A DNA stretch of 24,858 nucleotides from Planctomycetaceae bacterium (GTDB lineage: Bacteria > Planctomycetota > Planctomycetia > Planctomycetales > Planctomycetaceae): NCBI GenBank assembly GCA_003503535.1, contig DOCI01000326.1, positions 41,375 to 66,232 of the forward strand. Reading direction: 5' to 3'. Shown one piece after another: positions 16,691 to 24,858 of the stretch. Both the position numbers and the translations under genes were made by a program. Each line of letters starts with the position of its first letter. The first letter of the stretch is position 1. A model generated the notes under the pieces. It was not told where the DNA came from and made no database searches. It saw only the letters and a list, made by a program, of their open reading frames with translations.

Positions 16691-18127
16691 TCACTCTTTC
16701 TCCCGAATTGCATCATACTCGGGATTGACGCACTTCTCTCCCCAGCGTTTGAGTACACATCGCAATCCGATTTCTGATTCTGGATCCTGTCCCTGATCAC
16801 CCGTTTCTTCAATCCACTGCTGTAACGCTGCCCGATGTTGCTCCAACTGCTTCTGGAACTTCGGATCATTAGCCAGATTGTGAATTTCATGAGGATCGTT
16901 CTTCAGATCATAAAACTCCTCAGCCGGTTTGGAATCATCGAAGAAAACCAACTGAGCTTTGTTCATCTTTCCCTCAGCCATCATTTCCCGGAATTTCTGA
17001 GAGACTTCCCAACTATCCTTATAACTCGGCTGCATGTAAGGTCGATCAGTCAGATAGTTTCTCAGGTATTTGAATCGGGGAGACACAACCGCACGAATTT
17101 TCTCAATCGTATAATCACAGCGATCCCGCGCAGCGAACACATACTGTCTTTCCTGATGCCGTTTTCCATGAAAGTTTTTGCCTTCCATCTTCTCCGGAAT
17201 TGCAATTCCAGCTGCGGCCAAAGTCGCTGCAGAGATATCGATTCCACTCACCAACTCATCCGTCACATTGCCAGCCTCAACACCAGGACCGGCAACAATC
17301 AAAGGCATGTGAATGCCACCTTCGAATAGAAATTGTTTGTGTCGATGCAGTTTCATTCCGTGATCGCTGAATAGAAAGATGAGCGTATTCTCATACAAAC
17401 CATCCCGCTTGAGAGCAGCAATCACTTCGCCAACTTCTTCATCGGTTTTCAGTAAGCAATCGTAATGATGAGCAATCTCTTCTCGAACAATAGGAACATC
17501 GGGATAATAAGGCGGCACCGGAACAATAGCCGGGTCAATCACTTGAGGTGCTTTACCTCCGAGCTTTCCACCACCAAGTTGAATCTGACCAAAAAATGGC
17601 TGATCCTCTGGTTTCCCTTTCCAGCAATTTCCGGCTACAAAATTATCCGTCCTCCAGCCTCCACGACTCCGTTCATAATCGTAAAACGCCTCTTTGCTCC
17701 ATTCGAAGTTGTAGTCGTCTTTTCCACCATCGTTGAAAGTCCAGTAGCCTGCTTCACGGAAACGGATGGGGAGCGGAGTTGCATAATCGGGCAAAACGTT
17801 TTTGTCATACTCACCCATCGATTGCCCCCGAAACTCTGACCGGCAACTGCGATGATTGTGTGCCCCGATCGAGGTTTGCATGTAACCCGTAATAATCGCA
17901 GAACGAGTAGCCGAGCAGACGCCAGCCGGCGTGTAGAAACGATTGTATCTTACCCCCGACTTTGCCAGCGCATCAATATTGGGCGTGTCGATAATTTGAT
18001 CGCCATAACAACTGAACCAGCCACTGACATCTTCGAGGTAAATCCAAAGAATGTTTGGACGTTCTGCCGCTTGAATATGACTGGTACTCAGCATAACGAT
18101 AAGCACGGCAATCGTTTGAAGTCGCAT
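16691..18127 (-). CDS. secreted sulfatase, formylglycine motif CSATR
   Basis: This 478-residue sulfatase has a signal peptide at about 1-20 (cleavage after IQA). The formylglycine motif is C71-S-A-T-R75, with alanine in place of the common proline. The metal-site start is E32-D33 (LEDVSGW) where many sulfatases have DD, a variation seen in heparan-N-sulfatase-like members. A later FSDHGMKLHRHK with D and H completes the metal/substrate site, and EGGIHMPLIV follows. The closest group by pattern is the N-sulfoglucosamine sulfohydrolase-like sulfatases. The start is backed by AGGA 7 nt upstream. It follows the CSASR sulfatase on the same strand, with a nested-palindrome element in the gap. The substrate is not determined. 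Confidence 0.94.
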   Translation of the reverse strand: MRLQTIAVLIVMLSTSHIQAAERPNILWIYLEDVSGWFSCYGDQIIDTPNIDALAKSGVRYNRFYTPAGVCSATRSAIITGYMQTSIGAHNHRSCRSEFRGQSMGEYDKNVLPDYATPLPIRFREAGYWTFNDGGKDDYNFEWSKEAFYDYERSRGGWRTDNFVAGNCWKGKPEDQPFFGQIQLGGGKLGGKAPQVIDPAIVPVPPYYPDVPIVREEIAHHYDCLLKTDEEVGEVIAALKRDGLYENTLIFLFSDHGMKLHRHKQFLFEGGIHMPLIVAGPGVEAGNVTDELVSGIDISAATLAAAGIAIPEKMEGKNFHGKRHQERQYVFAARDRCDYTIEKIRAVVSPRFKYLRNYLTDRPYMQPSYKDSWEVSQKFREMMAEGKMNKAQLVFFDDSKPAEEFYDLKNDPHEIHNLANDPKFQKQLEQHRAALQQWIEETGDQGQDPESEIGLRCVLKRWGEKCVNPEYDAIREKE

Positions 18128-18172
18128 CGTAGTATCCTATTCGTTGTGAGTCAGTATTTATGTGTAGTCAGA

Positions 18173-18242
18173 TGTAGGTCAGGCACTGCCTGACGAAATG
18201 TGCGTTCCAGCCTGTTTGTCGTCAGGCAATGCCTGACCTACA
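18173..18242. repeat. REPIN-like nested palindromic element
   Basis: Two 24-nt arms at 18173-18196 and 18219-18242 are inverted copies with 23 of 24 positions matching and a 22-nt spacer. Each arm contains its own perfect hairpin: GTCAGGCA and TGCCTGAC around a single base, at 18178-18194 and 18221-18237. Two REP-like palindromes in inverted order is the architecture of a REPIN. It sits between two minus-strand sulfatase genes and could fold into a strong RNA structure. A related single copy is at 19823-19846. No RAYT transposase is in the window. Confidence 0.85.
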
Positions 18243-18294
18243 CCGGTATTGCAGAGTAAATAAAATTACTCGTTAGACAAAAGCCGATTGTCGA

Positions 18295-19761
18295 TCACTC
18301 ATAACGCCATTTCAATTCCCAGGGATCTTTCGTCTCCTTCTGAAACGCCTGCAGCTTCTCCTGCAAGTGTTTCAGTTTGTCCTGATGATCGGGATCAAAC
18401 GAAAGGTTTTTCCCTTCGTAAGGATCTTCAGCGATATTGTACAATTCGAAACGAGGACGGTTTTCATAATCGTAAATCGTCTTCTGACCGAAGGTTTTCT
18501 CGTCCCGCTTTAAAGCACTTTGCCAGGTGGGAGATGCAAATAAATCCGAAGCATTGGGATAGGGTAATTGATGGGCAATATTGAAAATCATTTTATAATC
18601 GCCTTCGATCACAACCCGCATCGGATAATACATCGTGATTTCATGAAACGTGTGCGACATGAAAGTGTTGTCCCAACCATCCGGATTTTCATGAGTCAGC
18701 ACTGGCAGGAAGGAATGGCCATGAAATTTGTAAGGAACCTCTTTCCCTTTTGGAGTCGCTGCCCCAACTTCCGTTGTCCGTAATGGTGGATATTTCTTCG
18801 GTGTGACATCGCAGTAATCGAGAATTGAAGGCGTGATATCAGTCCAGTTGATCACAGCATCTGTCGTCAAACCTTTGGTTTTCTGATCGGGATCTCTCAC
18901 AATAAACGGCAGGTTTGCGCCGGGTTGGTAGAGATTCGTCTTCGCTCCCGGGAATGGAGGCCCATTATCGCTGGTGAATATAAAGAGTGTGTCCTCGAGA
19001 TGCCCCGTCTCTTCAAGAATCTCATAAAGCTTTTGTACTCCCTGATCGACTCGATTACAGGCCTGATAATACTCGGCTAACTCCTCTTTGACTTCCTGAG
19101 TTTCCGGCAACCAGGGCGGGACAATCATGTCTTCTGGTTTAAACAGATTTCGCTCAGTTTCCGGATATGGATTGTCACGATTGTTGAAGTTCGCAAAGTT
19201 TCCCGGCCCTCCACCCCGATGAGGATCCGACGTGCAGAAATAGAGGAAAAAGGGACGATCATCATCTTTTTTGATCCATTCTCCTGCATTATTGGCCATC
19301 GCGACCGGGTTGCGGGAACCTCCCTGAATGCCATTATTTTCGTAGCTTTCAAAGTAGTAAACATCTGAAGGAGCCAGATGATATTTACCGATGGAACAGG
19401 TCCGATACCCAGCCGCATCGAGATGCTTTGTTAAAGGCACAACCGACTGATAGGTGCCGAAATGATTGTATCCATGAGCATGGCCGTAATGACCAGTCGC
19501 GTGATTATAGAGCCCCGTCATGATGACTGAACGACTGGCCGAGCAACTGGCCGTTGTGCAATAGGCCTTCGTGAACTTCGTCCCTTCTGCTGCCAGGCGA
19601 TCCAATCCGGGAGACTTCGCGACTTCATCGCCGTAAGCTCCGATTTGAAAACCGTGGTCATCGGCTATGAACAGCACGACATTTTTACGGGCAGCTTCGG
19701 TCAACTGCGGTGCAGTCCACATCGAGAGTAAGATGAGTAGTAACGACAATTTTCTGATCAT
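18295..19761 (-). CDS. secreted sulfatase, formylglycine motif CSASR (heparan-N-sulfatase-like)
   Basis: This 488-residue sulfatase has a signal peptide at about 1-23. The formylglycine motif is C73-S-A-S-R77. Metal ligands are expected at D34 and D35 in [15 protein letters not shown], and at FTSDNG in the second half of the core. After the active-site helix comes [15 protein letters not shown], which resembles the histidine-rich loop of N-sulfoglucosamine sulfohydrolase. The C-terminal quarter has the [17 protein letters not shown] segment found in many sulfatases. AGGA lies about 10 nt before the ATG. Substrates may be N- or O-sulfated glycans; the sequence does not decide. It is flanked by the REPIN-like element on one side and a related single palindrome on the other. 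Confidence 0.94.
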   Translation of the reverse strand: MIRKLSLLLILLSMWTAPQLTEAARKNVVLFIADDHGFQIGAYGDEVAKSPGLDRLAAEGTKFTKAYCTTASCSASRSVIMTGLYNHATGHYGHAHGYNHFGTYQSVVPLTKHLDAAGYRTCSIGKYHLAPSDVYYFESYENNGIQGGSRNPVAMANNAGEWIKKDDDRPFFLYFCTSDPHRGGGPGNFANFNNRDNPYPETERNLFKPEDMIVPPWLPETQEVKEELAEYYQACNRVDQGVQKLYEILEETGHLEDTLFIFTSDNGPPFPGAKTNLYQPGANLPFIVRDPDQKTKGLTTDAVINWTDITPSILDYCDVTPKKYPPLRTTEVGAATPKGKEVPYKFHGHSFLPVLTHENPDGWDNTFMSHTFHEITMYYPMRVVIEGDYKMIFNIAHQLPYPNASDLFASPTWQSALKRDEKTFGQKTIYDYENRPRFELYNIAEDPYEGKNLSFDPDHQDKLKHLQEKLQAFQKETKDPWELKWRYE

Positions 19762-19822
19762 GAAATTTATGTCCTGTCTGATGAATTATTTCTAGTTTTA
19801 TAGTTGAGCTTGGTCTAATTTT

Positions 19823-19846
19823 GACATGCAGGATGCCTGTCCTACC
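19823..19846. repeat. single palindrome related to the REPIN-like element
   Basis: GACATGCA (19823-19830) and TGCCTGTC (19834-19841) form an imperfect hairpin with a 3-nt loop, followed by CTACC. Read on the minus strand it begins GGTAGGACAGGCA, close to TGTAGGTCAGGCA of the arms at 18173-18242. It lies in the gap between two sulfatase genes, so it looks like a diverged single copy of the same family. Confidence 0.6.
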
Positions 19847-19855
19847 AAATTGATT

Positions 19856-21655
19856 TCAATTAACAATTCGCTTGAGAATAATCGTTTTAATTTCTGGAAA
19901 CTGTTTTCCAGGCTTGGAAAGACCTGTTAACTTCAGATCGAATTCTCCTGTCTGTCCCACAGTCAATATGCCAACTTTCAAGCGTTTCCAGTCCCTGGCG
20001 TAAACCTCTTTGCGGGGAATACGATCAGGGGACGGGATATCTGGTGGATTGTGAACTTCACTAACTTTCACGGAAGCTTTCTGACCAGCCAGTTCCACCT
20101 GCAACACGGCTCCCACAGCCTTTTCATCAGCGATGTAATCAATCGAAACTTCATACTGACCAGGATTGACAACTTCAACAGGCCACTGGGCACAGGCGTC
20201 TGCACTCGTCCAGTTGGTCACATAGTCGTTGGCCCAGCCATTGGCTCCCTGATAACTGATCCCCTGCCCCTGAGCAGGTTCGAGATAAGCATAATGAGCC
20301 GAAAGTGAAGTTTCCGGTCGATCGGAATGTCCAATGACAGTTGGTATCGGATCGAATCCCTCTTTGCTGACATCCTTCCACCATTGCTCGTATTCCTTCG
20401 CAAGTTCTTTTATGACTTGCGGATGCTTCTCAGCGACATCATGCGCTTCGCCGGGGTCGTTTTGCATATCGAACAGCATCCAACCGGATTTGCCCCCCAT
20501 TACCGCTCGCCACTTTTGCGTGCGAACAGCTCCTTTGCCTCTCCAAACGGTAAAAAGTGTTCGCTCTGGCGATTTTCTTTCGACGGCTCCTGTTTGTTCG
20601 CGTATCAAAGAGACAAGACTTTTCCCATCGAGTGGTTTTGTTGGAATGGGTTTGCTGCCAGTCAACTCAACCAGCGTCGGCAGGATGTCAATGTGAGCAG
20701 TGATCTCTTCAACCTTCAGCCCTGCAGGAATCGTGTTCGGATACCTAATAAATAAGGGCACCCGCGTCCCGCCTTCATGATTCGAACCTTTCCGACCACG
20801 CATACCAGCGTTGTAGCGATCGGTATTGGCGCCGTTATCGGTCATAAAAATGACAATCGTATTTTCCCGCTGTTCAAGTTCATCAACACATTCCAGCAGA
20901 CGTCCCATATTGAAATCGATATTTTCAACCATCGCATAGACACAGGCAGTTGTCGGCTCCAGCCCCTTGCCCTGATATTTTTTCCAGAACTTCTCAGGCA
21001 CCTGCCAGGGGGTATGAGGCGTGTTGTAAGGCACATAGCAGAACCAGGGCCGATTCTCTTCGTTTTCTTTTTTGATCCAGTCGATCGCATAATCAGTCAA
21101 TGTATCAATAATGAAACCCTCCGACTGAAAGACTTCGCCATTTCGTTCGAGGGGCGTGTCAAAATAGTTGTTCCAGTGCCCTGCACAAAAGCCGATGAAC
21201 TCATCGAAACCCTGCCCGTTTGGATGATGCGGATAGCTTTCCCCGTTATGCCATTTCCCGAAGGCGCCCGTGGCATACCCGTTAGCCTTGAGAATTTCGG
21301 CAATGGTCACTTCATCATCCCGCATCACTTCATGCCCGCGGGTCACACCATGCACACCGGTTCGCGGATGATATCGTCCCGTCAGCAAAGCGGCTCGCGT
21401 CGGCGCGCAAACCGGGGAGACATAATACCGATCAAACCGCACCCCTTCCGAAGCCAGTTGATCATGCACAGGCGTATGAATCTCCGAATTTCCATGCGAA
21501 GCAACATCGCCAAAGCCCTGATCGTCTGTGATGATCAGCAAGACGTTTGGGGATTTCGCACAGACTGTATCCGCGAAGAACAGGCTTCCTGTGACCAGAG
21601 TCAGGCAGACGCACACAAATTTAAGTTTTTTGAGAATTGAAGGAGCATACTTCAT
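19856..21655 (-). CDS. secreted sulfatase with C-terminal beta-sandwich domain, motif CAPTR
   Basis: This 599-residue protein has a signal peptide at about 1-33 ([16 protein letters not shown]). The catalytic core covers about 35-460: metal residues D44-D45 in ITDDQGFGD, formylglycine motif C83-A-P-T-R87, FMTDNGAN with its metal D and N, and [14 protein letters not shown]. The remaining 130 or so residues are extra for a sulfatase. They contain aromatic and strand-forming stretches ([40 protein letters not shown]) typical of a carbohydrate-binding-type beta-sandwich. This suggests that the enzyme binds its glycan while desulfating it, arylsulfatase-A-like. It diverges from the sugar ABC permease, with about 127 nt between the two starts. 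No maturase gene is close by. Confidence 0.94.
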   Translation of the reverse strand: MKYAPSILKKLKFVCVCLTLVTGSLFFADTVCAKSPNVLLIITDDQGFGDVASHGNSEIHTPVHDQLASEGVRFDRYYVSPVCAPTRAALLTGRYHPRTGVHGVTRGHEVMRDDEVTIAEILKANGYATGAFGKWHNGESYPHHPNGQGFDEFIGFCAGHWNNYFDTPLERNGEVFQSEGFIIDTLTDYAIDWIKKENEENRPWFCYVPYNTPHTPWQVPEKFWKKYQGKGLEPTTACVYAMVENIDFNMGRLLECVDELEQRENTIVIFMTDNGANTDRYNAGMRGRKGSNHEGGTRVPLFIRYPNTIPAGLKVEEITAHIDILPTLVELTGSKPIPTKPLDGKSLVSLIREQTGAVERKSPERTLFTVWRGKGAVRTQKWRAVMGGKSGWMLFDMQNDPGEAHDVAEKHPQVIKELAKEYEQWWKDVSKEGFDPIPTVIGHSDRPETSLSAHYAYLEPAQGQGISYQGANGWANDYVTNWTSADACAQWPVEVVNPGQYEVSIDYIADEKAVGAVLQVELAGQKASVKVSEVHNPPDIPSPDRIPRKEVYARDWKRLKVGILTVGQTGEFDLKLTGLSKPGKQFPEIKTIILKRIVN

Positions 21656-21693
21656 AAATTTGAGTCTCTCTGAATGGAAGCTGACCAGCGACT

Positions 21694-21722
21694 GTGATAG
21701 ATATATGTCGATTTGTTATATT
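21694..21722 (+). promoter_or_regulatory. possible promoter of the ABC permease gene
   Basis: GTGATA at 21694-21699 (4 of 6 positions as TTGACA) and TATATT at 21717-21722 (5 of 6 as TATAAT) are spaced by 17 nt. The -10 box is about 60 nt before the permease start, inside the divergent region with the CAPTR sulfatase. Sequence match only. Confidence 0.3.
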
Positions 21723-21782
21723 ACTGTTCTCAGGCAAGAATTACTCGACTCACACGCTATTTTCAAGACTGTCAGGAATTTC

Positions 21783-22781
21783 ATGCGAAGCGAGGCGCAG
21801 CGTTGGCTTTTGAATTTACTCTCCGCAATTGGTCCACTGATTGCATTGGGAGTCGTTGTGCTCCTGTTTGGAGTTGCTGATCAGTATCAGGAAAACGGCG
21901 GAAATTTTCTGACGGTTAGTAATTTTCAGAGCGTTTCCCGAAATACGGCAACTGTCGCTGTGGCTGCCTTGGGAATGACGTTCATTATTATCTCTGGCGG
22001 AATTGATCTCTCTGCAGGAACCGGGATGGCTCTGTGTGCAACCGTACTGGCGTTTGCCCTGAAAGCCGACTACTCAGCTGCAGTGAGTATTAGTCTCTGT
22101 CTGCTGACCGGATGCCTCTGCGGGTTGATCAATGGATTGCTGATCAGCTTTCTCAGGATGATTCCCTTCATTGTCACCCTGGGCACAATGTCAATTTATC
22201 TCGGGATCGCCAAGTTGATCGCCAAAGAAACAACAGTGCGACCAAATCGACTCGAACAGGTTCCCGAGTGGTTACGGCAATTCACAAGTACTCGAAATGA
22301 CGCGCTGCTAATGGGTTTGCCGGTCGGTGTCTGGGTCGCTTTAGGACTGGCTATATTGGTGGCTGGAGTGCTGAGATATACCGTTTTCAGTCGCCATGTC
22401 TTTGCGATGGGCTCTAACGAAAGTACCGCTCGACTCTGTGGCGTGCACATCGCGCGCACCAAAATCCTGGTGTATGTGATTGGTGGACTGTTTGTCGGAA
22501 TAGCCGGGCTATTCCTCTTTTCCCGGCTTACGGTCGGAAATCCGACTTCCGGCACGGGGATGGAATTGCAGATCATCGCAGCAGTCGTGATTGGTGGAGG
22601 CAGTTTAAATGGGGGTAGCGGAACCGTTCTTGGGACTCTGGCCGGAGCAGGCATCATGGCTGTAATTCAGAGCGGATGCACTCAGCTGAGTATCAGTAAC
22701 CCCATGCAGGAGATGATCTTAGGTGCGATTATCATCACGGCTGTCTTTATTGATCAGATCCGGCATCGCCGTACGGAATAG
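21783..22781 (+). CDS. ribose/xylose-type ABC transporter permease (RbsC family)
   Basis: Translated from ATG 21783, this is a 332-residue inner-membrane permease of the BPD_transp_2/RbsC type with eight or more hydrophobic segments. Family marks include [20 protein letters not shown] in the first half, [39 protein letters not shown] (the cytoplasmic loop that contacts the ATPase) and [20 protein letters not shown] near the end. An open frame reaches back to 21528, but that part runs through the sulfatase signal region on the other strand and has no family sequence. AGGA lies 5 nt before the chosen ATG. Sugar-import permeases normally sit beside an ATPase (RbsA) and a binding protein (RbsB), and neither is here. 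It may use subunits encoded elsewhere. Monosaccharide import is inferred. Confidence 0.9.
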   Translation: MRSEAQRWLLNLLSAIGPLIALGVVVLLFGVADQYQENGGNFLTVSNFQSVSRNTATVAVAALGMTFIIISGGIDLSAGTGMALCATVLAFALKADYSAAVSISLCLLTGCLCGLINGLLISFLRMIPFIVTLGTMSIYLGIAKLIAKETTVRPNRLEQVPEWLRQFTSTRNDALLMGLPVGVWVALGLAILVAGVLRYTVFSRHVFAMGSNESTARLCGVHIARTKILVYVIGGLFVGIAGLFLFSRLTVGNPTSGTGMELQIIAAVVIGGGSLNGGSGTVLGTLAGAGIMAVIQSGCTQLSISNPMQEMILGAIIITAVFIDQIRHRRTE

Positions 22782-22910
22782 GGTTGAATACTGTGAATTT
22801 CTGGAAATCTGACGCTTTTTTCTCAATTTTCGAGTAATCCCAAAATAATCAGTCCGGGCTGCGCATTAACTGTGTATCCCGGAAGAAAAACAGGACTGAC
22901 CGGTGAAGTT

Positions 22911-23465
22911 ATGAAGGAAATTGAGGACGATTTGCCAGCGGAAGAAAATCCGCCTCTGGTTGATCTTGCCTCATCTCTTTATCAACTTCATGCGACTGGC
23001 TTGCGGGCTTACTTGATTAAAAACCTGAGAGACCCCTCACTCGCTGACGACATCCTGCAGCAAACATTCAGTAAACTGCAGGAGCAAATCATCAGAAAAG
23101 AGGAGGAAAATCAGGAGCTGACAATAAGTGCGGGTTGGCTGTATCGAGTCGCTTTCAATGAAGTGGCTCGATTAAAGCGAAATGAAACTCGCCAGAAAAA
23201 CCATTACACCGGACTGGCGAGTTTCTTTTCGCAACTTCGGGGAGAAAAGAACGATCATTTAATTCAGGCTGAGGAGGCTGAGCGAGTTCGCAAAGCTTTT
23301 GAACGCCTCCCTGATTCGCTCAAAGTGATTGTTGAACTGCGAATTTTTGAAGAGATGAAGTTTGCTGAGATCGCGGATGTGCTGCAAATTCCAATTGGAA
23401 CGGTCCTCACACGGATGACCCGAGCCCTGAAAGTTTTACGACAGGCATTGCAGCAATTTGAGTAA
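22911..23465 (+). CDS. ECF-type RNA polymerase sigma factor
   Basis: This is a 184-residue sigma-70 family factor from ATG 22911. Region sigma-2 covers about 28-90, with the DDILQQTFSKLQ core-binding helix at 46-57 and GWLYRVAFNEVARLKR at 75-90. Region sigma-4 covers about 125-180, with RLPDSLKVIVELRIFEEMKF and a helix-turn-helix at EIADVLQIPIGTVLTRMTRA. No extra domains are seen. A GTG at 22872 would add 13 residues; the ATG is preferred because GGTGAAG lies close upstream and the added residues look unconserved. The next gene begins 58 nt downstream and encodes a single-pass membrane protein of anti-sigma type, so the factor is probably held inactive at the membrane. Its regulon is unknown. 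Confidence 0.9.
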   Translation: MKEIEDDLPAEENPPLVDLASSLYQLHATGLRAYLIKNLRDPSLADDILQQTFSKLQEQIIRKEEENQELTISAGWLYRVAFNEVARLKRNETRQKNHYTGLASFFSQLRGEKNDHLIQAEEAERVRKAFERLPDSLKVIVELRIFEEMKFAEIADVLQIPIGTVLTRMTRALKVLRQALQQFE

Positions 23466-23523
23466 GACAAATCGTTAATCGCTTTTAGTAGTATTCTTTT
23501 TCGTATTTGGCAGGTGGACTGAG

Positions 23524-24129
23524 ATGTCCGATTTTGATTTGAAATCATTCCAGTATCTGGCGGATGAACTTTCGTCTGAAGAAGTGATTGCCTTTGAGCA
23601 GGAACTGCTGGATAATCCTGAACTGCAGATTGCTCTGTCCGAGTCGTCGAAAGTTCTGGCTGCACTGCAACCCGTTTCTTCGAATGAAATTGCTCCTGTC
23701 ATTTCGGCTTCATCACCAGTCTCATATCAGCAAAACAAAAGAACGTCCCGAACCTTCCAGCTCCTTTTAATGGGGATCGTTCCTGCATTTCTCATCGGCT
23801 TATCACTCGGCTACTTCAGTTCAGAATGGAAGACATCACCTGCAACGGAGGTGACGATGACGAATCCTCAGCCTGCGACCTTACCACAGAATCAAAATGC
23901 GATCATCGCTTCGGCCTGGTACGACCTGCAAACAGAAGCTGATGACGATGTCATCCACGCATCGGTCTCTGATGAAGAGTTGCTCGCCTATGAAGAATCC
24001 TTTCCTGCAAACGCAGATCAGGACGATTCACTTTCAATTCCAAACTGGATGATTGCAGCTGTACAAACTCGCAAAGAGGAACTGCTCCCCGCCTCGCCTT
24101 CAATCGAACTTGACGCAGAAGCCCTTTAA
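23524..24129 (+). CDS. single-pass membrane protein, probable anti-sigma factor
   Basis: This 201-residue protein has a cytoplasmic N-terminal region of about 75 residues, one transmembrane helix at about 79-98 and a periplasmic, acidic tail. The N-terminus carries YLADELSSEEVIAFEQELLD and NPELQIAL, the pattern seen at the start of many anti-sigma factors. No zinc-finger HxxxCxxC motif is present, so it is not a ZAS-type protein. Position directly after an ECF sigma gene and topology are the main grounds for the call. AGGTGGA precedes the ATG. The tail might sense an envelope signal or bind the next gene product. No catalytic motif is visible. An unrelated membrane protein remains possible. 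Confidence 0.7.
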   Translation: MSDFDLKSFQYLADELSSEEVIAFEQELLDNPELQIALSESSKVLAALQPVSSNEIAPVISASSPVSYQQNKRTSRTFQLLLMGIVPAFLIGLSLGYFSSEWKTSPATEVTMTNPQPATLPQNQNAIIASAWYDLQTEADDDVIHASVSDEELLAYEESFPANADQDDSLSIPNWMIAAVQTRKEELLPASPSIELDAEAL

Positions 24130-24131
24130 TC

Positions 24132-24791
24132 ATGCGGATCAAATCCCCCTTCAACATAACGATTGCGATTGTAGCCGTTGTCTCGCTGAGTAACCTGGGC
24201 GAGGCAATGAAACCGGAACGCAAGAGTTCCAGTGTTTCCGTCTCAAAAAATTCCAACTCTAAAAACACGAACTCAAATAACACTAACTCCAATAATGCCG
24301 ATCAATGGGAAATTACCCCCGAGCGTGAAGCGGCTGCCCTGAAATTTGCGGAACTTCATCACCCGGAGTTGGTTCAATTACTCGATGCACTCCGCGAGAT
24401 TAATCCCAAGCAATTCCAGAAGGCAGTTGAAGAGATTTTCCGTGTCAGTGAAAGACTTGCCCGGTCCAAAAGTCGTTCTCCAGAACGTTACGACCTCGAA
24501 CTCAAGGCCTGGAAATTGACCTCCCGGCTCAATCTGCTGGTCGCCTCTTTGCCGATGACTTCAGATTACGAAGCTGCCATGCAGGACATCAAAAAAGCTT
24601 ATACACGGAAGCTGGAGATTCAGGTCAAACTGCTGGAAATGGAAGAAGTCGCTGCCAGAAAACGACTCGAACGAATTCAGGAATCAATCTCCAGGAGCAA
24701 ATCTGATCAAGATGAGAATATTGAAAAACAACTGCAACGCATTCGCAAAATGTATCCGCCTGAAAAAACTGAAAAGCAGGCAAAACAATAA
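24132..24791 (+). CDS. small exported coiled-coil protein, third gene of the sigma unit
   Basis: This 219-residue protein begins 2 nt after the stop of the anti-sigma-like gene, so co-translation is likely. A signal peptide spans about 1-25 (hydrophobic IAIVAVVSLSNLGEA). A low-complexity linker rich in Asn and Ser follows at about 40-55, then a charged, mostly helical region to the end. Leucine spacing and a high content of K, E and R suggest coiled coil at about 155-205. No family is recognised. The size, export and helical character recall periplasmic stress proteins near envelope-stress systems, but there is no clear Spy/CpxP LTxxQ motif. Its job may be to bind the periplasmic tail of the anti-sigma protein. 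This is inference from position only. Confidence 0.8.
   Translation: MRIKSPFNITIAIVAVVSLSNLGEAMKPERKSSSVSVSKNSNSKNTNSNNTNSNNADQWEITPEREAAALKFAELHHPELVQLLDALREINPKQFQKAVEEIFRVSERLARSKSRSPERYDLELKAWKLTSRLNLLVASLPMTSDYEAAMQDIKKAYTRKLEIQVKLLEMEEVAARKRLERIQESISRSKSDQDENIEKQLQRIRKMYPPEKTEKQAKQ
24249..24296 (+). repeat. degenerate repeat coding for an Asn/Ser/Thr linker
   Basis: This stretch inside the exported coiled-coil gene encodes residues 40-55, an alternation of Asn with Ser, Thr or Lys, through repeated AAY and TCN/ACN codons. It lies between the signal peptide and the helical domain and probably acts as a flexible spacer. The codon-level repetition suggests slippage-prone DNA whose length may vary between strains. 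Confidence 0.6.
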
Positions 24792-24844
24792 GAACGCCAA
24801 ACAAAACCTACTTTAGTCGAAATGAGCTGGGGGGACGGGGGCGC

Positions 24845-24858
24845 TCCGCGTTAGCGGA
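24845..24858. repeat. palindrome at the window end, probably a clipped dispersed repeat
   Basis: TCCGC at 24845-24849 and GCGGA at 24854-24858 pair around GTTA. A G-rich run (24829-24842) stands just before it, unlike the nearby composition. The hairpin and the base shift mark the edge of an element continuing beyond the window. It lies 54 nt after the stop of the last gene and might also serve as a terminator stem. Confidence 0.4.

Noticed and set aside
20777..21640. 287-codon open frame on the plus strand
   Set aside because: It lies fully opposite the CAPTR sulfatase, which has clear active-site motifs. The plus-strand translation shows no family signature.
21528..21782. N-terminal extension of the ABC permease by 85 residues
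   Set aside because: The added part overlaps the 5' end of the divergent sulfatase and contains no transporter sequence. ATG 21783 has AGGA 5 nt upstream and starts at the expected family N-terminus.

Overview
The window looks like a planctomycete chromosome segment (Planctomycetia, perhaps a Gimesia- or Rubinisphaera-like member; genus not certain). The reasons are the density of secreted sulfatases, and the co-directional set of a c-type cytochrome/WD40 protein, a DUF1501 protein, a PPC-domain protein and a DUF1549/DUF1553 protein, a combination typical of that phylum. There are no rRNA or tRNA genes, no transposase and no CRISPR array.

Region A (1-4320, all minus strand) is the end of a surface-polysaccharide locus. 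Transcription runs from a Wzm-like ABC-2 permease to a Wzt-like ATPase with a C-terminal carbohydrate-type domain, a 2-oxoglutarate/Fe(II) oxygenase, an RmlD-like sugar-nucleotide reductase, and a sugar-nucleotide 4,6-dehydratase cut by the window edge. This block is AT-rich, and the composition changes inside the ATPase gene at the junction of its two domains.

Region B (4702-13219, all minus strand) is a probable operon of exported proteins: haem-motif/WD40 protein, Tat-exported DUF1501 protein, PPC-domain protein, DUF1549/DUF1553 protein with two haem-type motifs, and a secreted esterase. Two gene junctions are 4-nt overlaps. The biochemical role of this set is unknown to me. It is the best candidate here for an under-described system.

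Region C (13528-21655) holds four secreted sulfatases, one on plus and three on minus, with a TrkA-N potassium channel between them. The sulfatases have four different formylglycine motifs (CCPSR, CSATR, CSASR, CAPTR), so they probably desulfate different substrates. No maturase, glycoside hydrolase or polysaccharide lyase is present. A nested-palindrome REPIN-like element and a related single copy lie between sulfatase genes.

Region D (21783-24858, plus strand) has an orphan ribose/xylose-type ABC permease divergent from the last sulfatase. It is followed by a three-gene unit of ECF sigma factor, single-pass membrane protein (probable anti-sigma) and small exported coiled-coil protein. The window ends inside another short palindromic element.

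Taken together, the segment joins envelope-polysaccharide export with periplasmic or extracellular breakdown of sulfated and acetylated polysaccharide. The functional links between the regions are inference from gene order only.
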